Part shown: positions 39,083-46,470 of the stretch, piece after piece
Position numbering within the stretch: position 1 is the first letter of the stretch
Layout of the letters: each line of letters begins with the position of its first letter
Assembly: GCF_000350085.1 (NCBI RefSeq)
Contig: NZ_CAUM01000112.1
Location: 1-64,000 of the forward strand
DNA: 64,000 nucleotides
Direction: 5' to 3'
From: Mesorhizobium metallidurans STM 2683
GTDB taxonomy: Bacteria > Pseudomonadota > Alphaproteobacteria > Rhizobiales > Rhizobiaceae
Notes under the pieces: model-generated
What the model was told of the DNA's origin: nothing
The model's input: only the letters and a program-made list of their open reading frames with translations
Database searches by the model: none
Made by a program: the position numbers and the translations under genes

Positions 39083-39868
39083 CTATTGTGCTTCCGGGGT
39101 CTCGGCCGCGGGCGTCGGATCCAGCGCCGGTTCGACCGGAGCCTCGACCGCAGCGCCAACATCGACGCCGAGCGCGCCCTGCTGGCGAGCGATGCCGTCG
39201 ATGGCGGCCTTGGCGATCAGGTCGCAATAAAGCTGGATGGCGCGGGCCGCGTCGTCATTGCCGGGGATCGGGAAGTCGATCTTGTCCGGATCGCAGTTGG
39301 AATCGATGATGGCCACGACCGGAATGCCGAGACGCTTGGCCTCGAGGATGGCGATCGCTTCCTTGTTGGTGTCGATGACGAACATCAGGTCCGGCGTCGA
39401 GCCCATGTCCTTGATGCCACCCAGCGCCTTGTCGAGCTTCTCGCGCTCGCGGTCGAGGTTGAGGCGCTCCTTCTTGGTCAGGCCCTGGGCCTCACCGGCC
39501 AGCATCTCGTCGAGCTTGCGCAGGCGCTGGATGGAGTTCGAGATCGTCTTCCAGTTGGTCAGCATGCCGCCGAGCCAGCGGGAATTGACATAGTATTGGG
39601 CCGAGCGCTGCGCGGCATCGGCGACGATGTCGGACGCCTGGCGCTTGGTGCCGACGAACAGCACGCGACCACCCTTGGCGACGGTGTCGGACACCTGCTT
39701 CAGCGCCTGGTGCAGCAAGGGCACCGTCTGCGACAGGTCGATGATGTGGATATTGTTGCGGGCGCCGTAGATGTAGGGCGCCATTTTCGGGTTCCAGCGG
39801 TGGGTCTGGTGGCCGAAGTGAATGCCAGCTTCCAAAAGCTGGCGCATGCTGAAATCAGGCAGAGCCAT
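39083..39868 (-). CDS. rpsB: 30S ribosomal protein S2
   Basis: 261 residues. Conserved blocks are [40 protein letters not shown] and [20 protein letters not shown]. The C-terminus has an alphaproteobacterial Ala/Pro/Glu-rich tail. AAAGGAA is 7 bases before ATG 39868, so the two upstream codons (TTG start) are rejected. It has its own promoter and a folded leader. Confidence 0.97.
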   Translation of the reverse strand: MALPDFSMRQLLEAGIHFGHQTHRWNPKMAPYIYGARNNIHIIDLSQTVPLLHQALKQVSDTVAKGGRVLFVGTKRQASDIVADAAQRSAQYYVNSRWLGGMLTNWKTISNSIQRLRKLDEMLAGEAQGLTKKERLNLDREREKLDKALGGIKDMGSTPDLMFVIDTNKEAIAILEAKRLGIPVVAIIDSNCDPDKIDFPIPGNDDAARAIQLYCDLIAKAAIDGIARQQGALGVDVGAAVEAPVEPALDPTPAAETPEAQ

Positions 39869-39990
39869 TCTCAAGTTCCTTTCCGGTTAGCCTCCACGGA
39901 CACAGGCATTTCCGGACGGATGTCCTCGAATGCCACCGGAGGTTTCAGCCGGATTTCTCCCGGGCAGACACCAAAGTCCGTGTGTGGAAT
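39869..39990 (-). promoter_or_regulatory. Structured rpsB mRNA leader (candidate S2 autoregulatory element)
   Basis: The predicted roughly 120-nt leader folds as a closed multi-stem. The outer arm CACGGAC/GTCCGTG pairs 39976-39982 with 39895-39901. Inside it is a bipartite hairpin: GGCATT/AATGCC at 39905-39910 and 39929-39934, capped by GGAC/GTCC with a 4-base loop. A CCGG/CCGG stem is at 39936-39952. Feedback by ribosomal proteins on such leaders is well known; that S2 acts here is inference. Confidence 0.5.
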
Positions 39991-39997
39991 GAGCGCG

Positions 39998-40026
39998 CAT
40001 ATAGAGGGGAAGTGCTGCAAACGCAA
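39998..40026 (-). promoter_or_regulatory. Candidate sigma-70 promoter of rpsB
   Basis: On the minus strand, TTGCGT (40026-40021), a 17-base spacer and TATATG (40003-39998) are followed by the GC-rich stretch CGCGCTC. A GC-rich discriminator is typical of growth-rate-controlled ribosomal promoters. The start of transcription would be near 39991. Confidence 0.5.
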
Positions 40027-40040
40027 GCGCTGCCGTTCAG

Positions 40041-40060
40041 GGTGCGGCGATCAGCGCACC
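40041..40060 (-). other. Hairpin after the DUF4031 gene
   Basis: GGTGCG and CGCACC form a 6-bp stem with an 8-base loop starting 8 bases after the DUF4031 stop. No T run follows, so it is at best a weak terminator isolating this gene from the rpsB promoter. Confidence 0.35.
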
Positions 40061-40067
40061 GGTGTCG

Positions 40068-40343
40068 TCACCGCATCTTGCCCTTCGGCACCCTGACACG
40101 CCTGAAAATCGCGACGATTTCCTCGCGGGTGCACTCGATGGCGCCAAGCCGCACCGCGCGGTCGCGTTCGAAGCCGGTTATGTCATAATGCGGCGCCGAT
40201 GTCTTGGGCGGTCCCTGATAGGATGAGCGCTTGATGCCAAGCTGGGCGGCAAAGCGGTGCAACTCGTCTGTATCGTCGGCCAGAAGATGGCACCAGCGGT
40301 GGCCGACCCACTTCCAGATTGCCGCGTCGACATAGACCGCCAT
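40068..40343 (-). CDS. DUF4031 domain-containing protein
   Basis: 91 residues matching DUF4031: the opening MAVYVDAAIWKW, the conserved WCHLLADDTDELHRFAAQLG, and the SAPHYDITGFERDRAVRLGA block with its invariant HYD. The His/Asp pattern suggests metal or nucleic-acid chemistry, but the family has no demonstrated function. It lies between rpsB and the PlsC-like gene on the same strand. Confidence 0.8.
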   Translation of the reverse strand: MAVYVDAAIWKWVGHRWCHLLADDTDELHRFAAQLGIKRSSYQGPPKTSAPHYDITGFERDRAVRLGAIECTREEIVAIFRRVRVPKGKMR

Positions 40344-40404
40344 CAGGCTTGCCGCACTCCGTCACCCGGTCCGTATGCCGGGTCGTCATGCCAGGATTCC
40401 GGCA

Positions 40405-41718
40405 TCAGCGATGATAGAAGGGATTCGGGTAGAAAATGAAGCCGCCGCCGGCCTCAACCTGACCGACGATTGCGGTGATGGCGTCCTGCATGCGGCGGTG
40501 CAATTCGGCAAGCGCCTCGTCGACCGAGCCCTGCCAGGCATGCAATCCGAGCGGCTCCGGCGCGCGGATATGGGCGCGACGCGGCCCTGCCGGCTGCGGC
40601 ACGAAGCGGTTGATCGTGTCGCGCAGGGTGCCCTTGCAGTAATCGTTGCGGATGCGTTTCAGGTGCTCGGCGATCTCCTCTTGCGTGATGCGCGGACTGG
40701 ACCATGCCCACGGCCCGACACGCTGGATACGCTGGATGGTGTCCGCCAGCGTCCGGACCTGCTTCTGCTCTTCGGCATCGCCCGCCCCTTCCCGCAGCCA
40801 ACGGCGCGACCGGCGCAAAAGCTCGGCGATTTCATCGATTCCAGATTCGACTGGGGCGGATTCGACTGGAATTAGTTTCCCAAGGCGCCGGCTTAATTCG
40901 GTCAGCAATCGCTTCTGACGCGCGGCATAGGAGGCCTGCGCGTCAGGCAACATCTCGCAGGTGCTCTCATCGCGGGACAAGAGCGTTGCATAGATATGGT
41001 GGACCCGCCCCGACAGCGTATCGGCGGCATGACGTTCGACTTTCAGGCTCTTCTCGACATAGCCGCATTCCCGCGCCAACGCCGGCTCGACATCCCCGGT
41101 GAAGGCCAGCTTCCAGACGACCGGCGCGACGCACACCTTGAAATCCCCGTCCGTTGCGCGACCGCACTTGAGCGCTTCGAACCCCATCTCGACGGCCCCT
41201 GGCAGCAACGGGGCAACGACATTGGCATGCCAGCCGACGCCGCCCTCGGGATGCAGGAGCACGCCATGCCCTTTCAGCGCCCAGGCGACCGAATGTTCCT
41301 TGGCCGCTCCGCTGTTACCGGGGATCTGCGCGATCAGATTGTTGGCCAGCCAGAATTTCTGCATGATCCGGCCGAGACCGTTGACGACGCCATGCGTGGC
41401 CCAGGATGCCGCGAGCGGGCTGACCTGAGAGACGATCTCCTTGTCGATCATCCAATCGGTGAAGAATTCCGGATGGTTGGGCGTGATGAATGTCGCCTTG
41501 CCGCCGCCGCAGCAGGCCTTCAGCCGCTGCCTGTCATCATCGGGAAATTCTATGTGGCGGACATTGGCGACGCCACGCAAACCGGCCAGAAGATTGAACG
41601 GCAACAGGTCGCGCAAGCCGGGAACGCCGTGCAGCATGACAATCCGGTTGACGAAAGTCATGATCCTGATCAGCGCCGGACTGGGCTTCGGCGCCACGAA
41701 CACATCGATTCTGCTCAA
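40405..41718 (-). CDS. PlsC-like acyltransferase domain protein
   Basis: 437 residues. The N-terminal half has the glycerolipid acyltransferase signatures: an NHx4D-type box in ITPNHPEFFTDWMI and the EGG box in HGVLLHPEGGVGWHANV. The C-terminal 200 residues are helical and charged and match nothing I recognise. It probably transfers an acyl chain to a glycerolipid or similar acceptor at the membrane. The annotated start is TTG 41718 with GGGGGA 5 bases upstream; ATG 41661 is an alternative. It is much longer than typical PlsC (about 250 residues). Confidence 0.65.
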   Translation of the reverse strand: MSRIDVFVAPKPSPALIRIMTFVNRIVMLHGVPGLRDLLPFNLLAGLRGVANVRHIEFPDDDRQRLKACCGGGKATFITPNHPEFFTDWMIDKEIVSQVSPLAASWATHGVVNGLGRIMQKFWLANNLIAQIPGNSGAAKEHSVAWALKGHGVLLHPEGGVGWHANVVAPLLPGAVEMGFEALKCGRATDGDFKVCVAPVVWKLAFTGDVEPALARECGYVEKSLKVERHAADTLSGRVHHIYATLLSRDESTCEMLPDAQASYAARQKRLLTELSRRLGKLIPVESAPVESGIDEIAELLRRSRRWLREGAGDAEEQKQVRTLADTIQRIQRVGPWAWSSPRITQEEIAEHLKRIRNDYCKGTLRDTINRFVPQPAGPRRAHIRAPEPLGLHAWQGSVDEALAELHRRMQDAITAIVGQVEAGGGFIFYPNPFYHR

Positions 41719-41828
41719 CCTGATCCCCCGAGGTAGACGCCGGGGAAAGGATGAAACGCAATTGCGGCGTGTTCAAGTCATCAAGCCTGTTTAGCCAGCG
41801 TCGTGGCTAACCAGGCCGGGGACAGGCG

Positions 41829-42656
41829 CTATTTCGTCGGGCAGGGCTTCGACTGATCGAACAGCGACAGGTTGACCAGCTTGCCGGTCATAGAGAATTC
41901 GCCATAGTTCATGACCATGTCGCGCGTGATGCCGTTCTCAAGCAGCTTGAAGCTGATCCGGTATTCCGGCACCTCCTCGCCCGACTTGTCGGTGTCGTCG
42001 AAATAGGCGATGTCGACCGGCCAATATTTGTCGGTCGCGAGCTTGGCCAGCGCCGGCGCTTCCGGATCGGCCTTGTCGGCATCGGCTTTCTTGCCGACGA
42101 CGACGGTCGTGGCCATCACCTTATCGGCGTCTTCCGAGCCGTCGAACAGATTGGTTTCGTAGAAGTTCTCGCCCTTTTCGGCCTTGCCGATCAGTTCGAC
42201 CAGATGCTGGGTCGGGAATTGGGTGGCAGCCAGTTCGATGCTGTTCCTCTCCGGCTTGTCCAAATCGACCTTGAGGCCCTTCGTTTCCTTCGTTGCGGTG
42301 CCCTTGACCTCCTTGTCGAGGTTCTGGTCGACGAAGGATTTCGTTACGAACGAGAAGGTCTTGCCTTCGGCGTCCTCGAAGGTCGTCGTCTGCTGGTCGG
42401 TCAGCCGCGTGTTGTCGCCGGTGACGATCTGGGTGACCATGCGGAACTTCACCGTGTAGCCTTCGCAGGGCGAGCCATTGAATTCGTAGACCATGCGCCC
42501 GGAAATGCCGGTGATGCCGGAACGATCCGACGCCTTGTCCAGGGTGATGTCATAAACGGCGCGATGCGCCTGCAGCGCCGGCACGGCAAAAGCAGGAGCC
42601 ACTGCGAAAAGCGCCGGCAGCAGAACGGCATGGAATGCGAGGCGCGTTGCGCGCAT
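41829..42656 (-). CDS. eipB: Cell envelope integrity protein EipB (DUF1849), periplasmic
   Basis: 275 residues. A signal peptide (MRATRLAFHAVLLPALFAVA, cut near AFA-VPA) is followed by the DUF1849 beta-spiral fold: HRAVYDITLDKASDRSGITG, CEGYTV and the C-terminal KPCPTK. Brucella EipB is a periplasmic protein needed for envelope integrity, with a disulfide between two far-apart cysteines; both equivalents are present here (SPCEG and KPC). Single gene between the acyltransferase and ridA. Confidence 0.85.
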   Translation of the reverse strand: MRATRLAFHAVLLPALFAVAPAFAVPALQAHRAVYDITLDKASDRSGITGISGRMVYEFNGSPCEGYTVKFRMVTQIVTGDNTRLTDQQTTTFEDAEGKTFSFVTKSFVDQNLDKEVKGTATKETKGLKVDLDKPERNSIELAATQFPTQHLVELIGKAEKGENFYETNLFDGSEDADKVMATTVVVGKKADADKADPEAPALAKLATDKYWPVDIAYFDDTDKSGEEVPEYRISFKLLENGITRDMVMNYGEFSMTGKLVNLSLFDQSKPCPTK

Positions 42657-42794
42657 GAGGGGCTCCGATCATCGCGGCCGATGGCAGGCCGCAGGGAAAG
42701 ATGGTCCAGCTTAAAAAAAGTCATGGCGGAAGCGAGGCAAAAATAGCAATTTCGGCCCGGCCTGCGCGGCAACATCAAGCAATAGGGAAATACC

Positions 42795-43259
42795 ATGAGT
42801 GAAACAATCGAAAAGCGGCTAAGCGATCTCGGCGTGACGCTGCCTGTCGCCGCCACACCCGCCGCCACCTACGTGACTTATTGCAGGACCGGCAACCTGC
42901 TGTTCACCGCCGGGCAGTTGCCGCTGAAGGACGGCAAGCTGCATGCGAGCGGTCTGCTCGGCCGCGACGTCGACACTGCAGCCGGCAAGGAAGCGGCAAA
43001 ATATTGTGCGATCAACTTATTGGCGCAGGCCAAGGCCGCCCTCGGCGATCTCGAAACAATCCACCGCCTGGTGAAGATCACCGTCTTCGTAGCCTCGACG
43101 CCGGATTTCGTCGAGCAGCATCTGGTTGCCAACGGCGCTTCAGATTTTTTCGTCGCAGTGCTTGGCGACCGCGGCAAGCATGCTCGCTCCTCCGTCGGCA
43201 CCACCTCCCTGCCGCTTAATGCCGCAGTGGAAATCGAAGCGATCTTCGAAGTCGAGTGA
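42795..43259 (+). CDS. RidA family protein
   Basis: 154 residues of the YjgF/RidA family, of the longer subgroup: NLLFTAGQLPLKDGKLHASG, then a C-terminal HARSSVGTTSLPLNAAVEIE with the Arg expected to bind the substrate carboxylate. RidA proteins hydrolyse reactive enamine/imine intermediates from PLP enzymes. Only the archetypal subgroup has proven imine deaminase activity, and this member's assignment is uncertain. It precedes the GDPD gene by 7 bases. Confidence 0.88.
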   Translation: MSETIEKRLSDLGVTLPVAATPAATYVTYCRTGNLLFTAGQLPLKDGKLHASGLLGRDVDTAAGKEAAKYCAINLLAQAKAALGDLETIHRLVKITVFVASTPDFVEQHLVANGASDFFVAVLGDRGKHARSSVGTTSLPLNAAVEIEAIFEVE

Positions 43260-43266
43260 GCCAGAT

Positions 43267-43995
43267 ATGACCGACCTTTCCTGGCTGACCGCCCGGCCCG
43301 TTGCCCATCGCGGCTTTCACGACATGAACAAGAAGCGCTGGGAGAACACGCTTTCCGCTTTCGCCGCCGCGGCCGAGCGCGGCTATGCGATCGAATGCGA
43401 TGTGCATTTGTCGTCGGATCGCGTTCCCGTCATCATCCATGACGACGACCTCAAGCGGCTGACCGGCCAGGACGGCTTCGTCTGGCAGCGCACGGCGGCC
43501 GAACTGACGGCGCTCAGGGTTGGCGGCACCTCGGACCATCTGCCGACGTTGCAGCAGGCGCTCGATCTGGTCGGTGGCCGCGTGCCCATGGTCGTCGAGT
43601 TGAAAGGTGTTCCCGGCCATGATGAAGGCCTGGTCGAAAGCGTCGGTAAGATGCTCAAGCGCTACAAGGGCAAGGCGGCGATCATGTCGTTCGACCATTG
43701 GCTGATCCGCGACTTCCCCAAACATGCGCCTGGCATTCCAGGCGGGTTGACCGCCTACGGCAAGGACGTCAAGTTGATCGAGGCGCATTTCGCCATGCTG
43801 GCGCACGATCTCGCCTTCACCTCCTATGCCGCCGGCGACCTGCCGAACCGGTTCGTCTCCTTCGTGCGCGAAAAGCTCAAAATGCCTGTCATCACCTGGA
43901 CCGTGCTCGACCAGCCCGCGGTGGAGCTCACCTTTAGATATGCCGACCAGATGACGTTCGAAGGCTTCGAACCCGATCACGTGAAGGTGGCCTGA
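43267..43995 (+). CDS. Glycerophosphodiester phosphodiesterase family protein
   Basis: 242 residues, a TIM barrel. Catalytic residues are in VAHRGFHD (HR), AIECDVHLSSDRVPVIIHDD (E-x-D and the second His) and VVELKG (Glu). It hydrolyses glycerophosphodiesters to glycerol-3-phosphate and an alcohol. There is no signal peptide, so it is probably cytoplasmic. ATG 43267 is chosen because the longer frame overlaps ridA out of frame. Confidence 0.9.
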   Translation: MTDLSWLTARPVAHRGFHDMNKKRWENTLSAFAAAAERGYAIECDVHLSSDRVPVIIHDDDLKRLTGQDGFVWQRTAAELTALRVGGTSDHLPTLQQALDLVGGRVPMVVELKGVPGHDEGLVESVGKMLKRYKGKAAIMSFDHWLIRDFPKHAPGIPGGLTAYGKDVKLIEAHFAMLAHDLAFTSYAAGDLPNRFVSFVREKLKMPVITWTVLDQPAVELTFRYADQMTFEGFEPDHVKVA

Positions 43996-44036
43996 AGCGG
44001 GCTTGCATGGCCCACTTTGGCGCTTAAATTAGCCCG

Positions 44037-45251
44037 ATGGATCAGGGTGATGAATGCGGCGGACAGACGGCGAATGGGCAGTATTCGATCCGCGTAGCCG
44101 CCGGCATCGGTGCCTTCACCCGCGATGAATGGAATGGCTTCGGCAGTACCACGCGCACTGACACAGAAAATGGCTACAACCCCCTTGTTTCGTTCGCTTT
44201 TCTGAGCGCACTCGAAGACTCCGGCTGCGCCGTTCGGCGCACCGGCTGGCAAGGCCACCACCTCAGGCTGGAGACGGCGCAAGGCAGGTTGCTCGGCGCC
44301 GTGCCCTGCTATCTCAAGTCGCACAGCCAGGGCGAATATGTGTTCGACCATGGCTGGTCCGATGCATTCGAACGCGCCGGCGGACGCTATTATCCAAAAC
44401 TGCAATGTGCAGTGCCGTTTACACCCGTTACCGGCCCTCGCCTGCTGGTCCGCAAGGGCGAGGACAGCGATGCCGTGAAGGCCGGGCTGGCTGCAGGCCT
44501 GAAGGCGGTGACGGAAAAGCTCGGCGTGTCTTCCGGTCATGTCACCTTCGCCCAGGAGAAAGACGTCGACACGCTTGAGGCGGCAGGCTTCCTGCACCGC
44601 ACCGACCAGCAGTTCCACTTCTTCAATGAAGGCTTTTCGAACTACGACGACTTTCTCGCCACGCTGGCTTCACGCAAGCGAAAGGCGATGAAGAAGGAAC
44701 GGCGCGAGGCGCTCGCTCACGGCATCTCGATCGACTGGCTGACCGGCGGGGATTTGACCGAAAGAGTCTGGGACGACTTTTTTGCGTTCTACATGGACAC
44801 CGGCAGCAGGAAATGGGGCCGGCCCTATCTCAGCCGCGAATTCTTCTCGATGATCGGCGAGCGCATGGCCGACGACATCCTGCTGGTGATGGCCAGGCGC
44901 AACGGGCGCTACATTGCCGGCGCCATCAATTTCATCGGCTCGGATGCGCTTTACGGCCGCAACTGGGGCTGCATCGAGGACCACCCCTTCCTGCATTTCG
45001 AGGTCTGCTACCATCAGGCGATCGACTTCGCCATCGAGCGCAAGCTGAAGGTCGTCGAGGCGGGTGCGCAAGGCGAACACAAGCTGGCGCGCGGCTACAG
45101 GCCGGTCACCATGCATTCGGCGCATTACATCGCGCATCCCGGCCTGCGCAACGCGGTGGCCGACTATCTCAGGCGCGAACGGCGCGAGGTGGAACGGATG
45201 GGGGACTATCTTGAAGAACACACCCCGTTCCGCAAGGATCTCGAAGAATAG
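44037..45251 (+). CDS. GNAT/FemAB-like acetyltransferase family protein (DUF482)
   Basis: 404 residues matching the DUF482 family, which shares the tandem GNAT fold of FemAB peptidoglycan enzymes. Recognisable blocks are NGYNPLVSFAFLSALEDSGC, YVFDHGWSDAFERAGGRYYP, FYMDTGSRKWGRPYLSREFF and VVEAGAQGEHKLARGYRPVT. The substrate is unknown. Proteins of this family are annotated as peptidoglycan recognition or biosynthesis proteins, without direct proof that I know of. It follows the GDPD gene by 41 bases. Confidence 0.8.
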   Translation: MDQGDECGGQTANGQYSIRVAAGIGAFTRDEWNGFGSTTRTDTENGYNPLVSFAFLSALEDSGCAVRRTGWQGHHLRLETAQGRLLGAVPCYLKSHSQGEYVFDHGWSDAFERAGGRYYPKLQCAVPFTPVTGPRLLVRKGEDSDAVKAGLAAGLKAVTEKLGVSSGHVTFAQEKDVDTLEAAGFLHRTDQQFHFFNEGFSNYDDFLATLASRKRKAMKKERREALAHGISIDWLTGGDLTERVWDDFFAFYMDTGSRKWGRPYLSREFFSMIGERMADDILLVMARRNGRYIAGAINFIGSDALYGRNWGCIEDHPFLHFEVCYHQAIDFAIERKLKVVEAGAQGEHKLARGYRPVTMHSAHYIAHPGLRNAVADYLRRERREVERMGDYLEEHTPFRKDLEE

Positions 45252-45335
45252 GCCGAAACCTGGTCGACGTTGCCCGACGTCTTGCCGCGCGAAGGCGGCT
45301 TCGCTACACGGGGCTGAACATATCTGGAGGGCGCC

Positions 45336-45767
45336 ATGGCCGAAACCGCCTACGATCCCGGCAACATCTTCGCAAAGATACTGCGCGGGGAAATCCCGTC
45401 GCATCGCGTCTACGAAGATGACGCGGTCGTCGCCTTCATGGATGTGATGCCGCAAGGACCGGGCCATACGCTCGTGCTGCCGAAGGCGCCTTCGCGAAAC
45501 CTGCTCGACGCCGATCCGGCTACGCTCGGCCCGCTGTTTGCCATCGTGCAGAAAGTGGCGCTAGCTGTAAAAAAGGCCTTCGACGCCGATGGCGTTACCA
45601 TCATTCAGTTCAACGAGCCGGCATCCGGGCAGACCGTCTATCACCTCCATGTCCACGTCATTCCGCGCTTCGATGGCATCCCCTTGAAGCCGCATACGGG
45701 ACAGATGGAAAGGCCCGAGGTGCTGGTGGAAAACGCCGGCAAGATCCGGACGGCGCTAAGCAACTGA
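45336..45767 (+). CDS. HIT family nucleotide-binding hydrolase
   Basis: 143 residues of the HINT branch. The histidine triad is in HLHVHVIPRFDG, and the N-terminal block is NIFAKILRGEIPSHRVYEDD. These enzymes cleave nucleotide phosphoramidates such as AMP-lysine. TGGAGGG precedes the ATG closely. The last 12 bases overlap the convergent kinase gene. Confidence 0.93.
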   Translation: MAETAYDPGNIFAKILRGEIPSHRVYEDDAVVAFMDVMPQGPGHTLVLPKAPSRNLLDADPATLGPLFAIVQKVALAVKKAFDADGVTIIQFNEPASGQTVYHLHVHVIPRFDGIPLKPHTGQMERPEVLVENAGKIRTALSN

Positions 45768-46412
45768 TCCGGTCGCAGGCGGGCTCCAGCCGACTTGCGA
45801 TTGCGCCAGGTTTCGAAAGGCGGTCGGCTGCGGGCCGTGGTCAAGCCGCCACCTGATCGCCTCTGCACACTGCTGCGGGCTTAGCAGCGACGTATCGACC
45901 TCCAGGTCATAGATGCCCGGCCGGTGTACCTCTTCCTGCCACAGACGCACGGGCCGCGGCATCGGATCGTCGCTGGAGCCGGTGACATAGCCCTTGTCCG
46001 CCGCGCTCCGCGCGCGCCGTTCAAGAATCACCTCGATCGGGCAGCGAACCCCTACGAAAAGAACCGGCAGGCCGGTGAGCCGACCGGCGCAATCGGCCAG
46101 GATGTTGAGCGGCTTCGAATAGGCATCGTGATGACCGAGATCGGCAACGACATTCAGCCCCGACCGGCTGTGGGCGGCTATCGATTCATAGAGCGCGGCA
46201 TAGAATCGGGGCACGTGCATTTCGAGATCGGGGCGCTCCCCGCCGGGGCGCAGGCCAATGCCCGGACGAAACTTGGGCGGCGTGGTCTGTGCGAAGGTAT
46301 CGACACCAAGGTTCATCCAGACGCCGTCGAACGTCTCCTGGATCGCCTGGACAATGCTTGACTTTCCCGATCGCGGCGCACCGTTCAGAATGATGATTTG
46401 CCCGACTTGCAC
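45756..46412 (-). CDS. Chloramphenicol phosphotransferase-like P-loop kinase
   Basis: 218 residues from GTG 46412, which has AGGAGG 8 bases upstream. The Walker A motif GAPRSGKS is at 11-18 in IIILNGAPRSGKSSIVQAIQ. Further blocks GVWMNLGVDTF and VLFVGVRCPIEVILERRARS match the family of the Streptomyces venezuelae chloramphenicol 3-O-phosphotransferase. Most members in Proteobacteria act on unknown small molecules, so resistance should not be assumed. The upstream part of the frame is Arg-rich and crosses the clpA terminator, and is rejected. Confidence 0.8.
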   Translation of the reverse strand: MQVGQIIILNGAPRSGKSSIVQAIQETFDGVWMNLGVDTFAQTTPPKFRPGIGLRPGGERPDLEMHVPRFYAALYESIAAHSRSGLNVVADLGHHDAYSKPLNILADCAGRLTGLPVLFVGVRCPIEVILERRARSAADKGYVTGSSDDPMPRPVRLWQEEVHRPGIYDLEVDTSLLSPQQCAEAIRWRLDHGPQPTAFRNLAQSQVGWSPPATGSVA

Positions 46413-46427
46413 GCGGCCCCTCCTAAC

Positions 46428-46456
46428 AAAAAAAGCCCCGTTGCCGGGGCTTTTTT
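46428..46456 (-). terminator. Rho-independent terminator of clpA
   Basis: Read on the minus strand, AAAAGCCCCG/CGGGGCTTTT arms with a 4-base loop are followed by TTTTTTTG. It lies 14 bases after the clpA stop and just upstream of the kinase gene's ribosome-binding site. The AT-rich arms allow it to work in both directions. Confidence 0.9.
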
Positions 46457-46470
46457 GACTCCAGAGCTTG

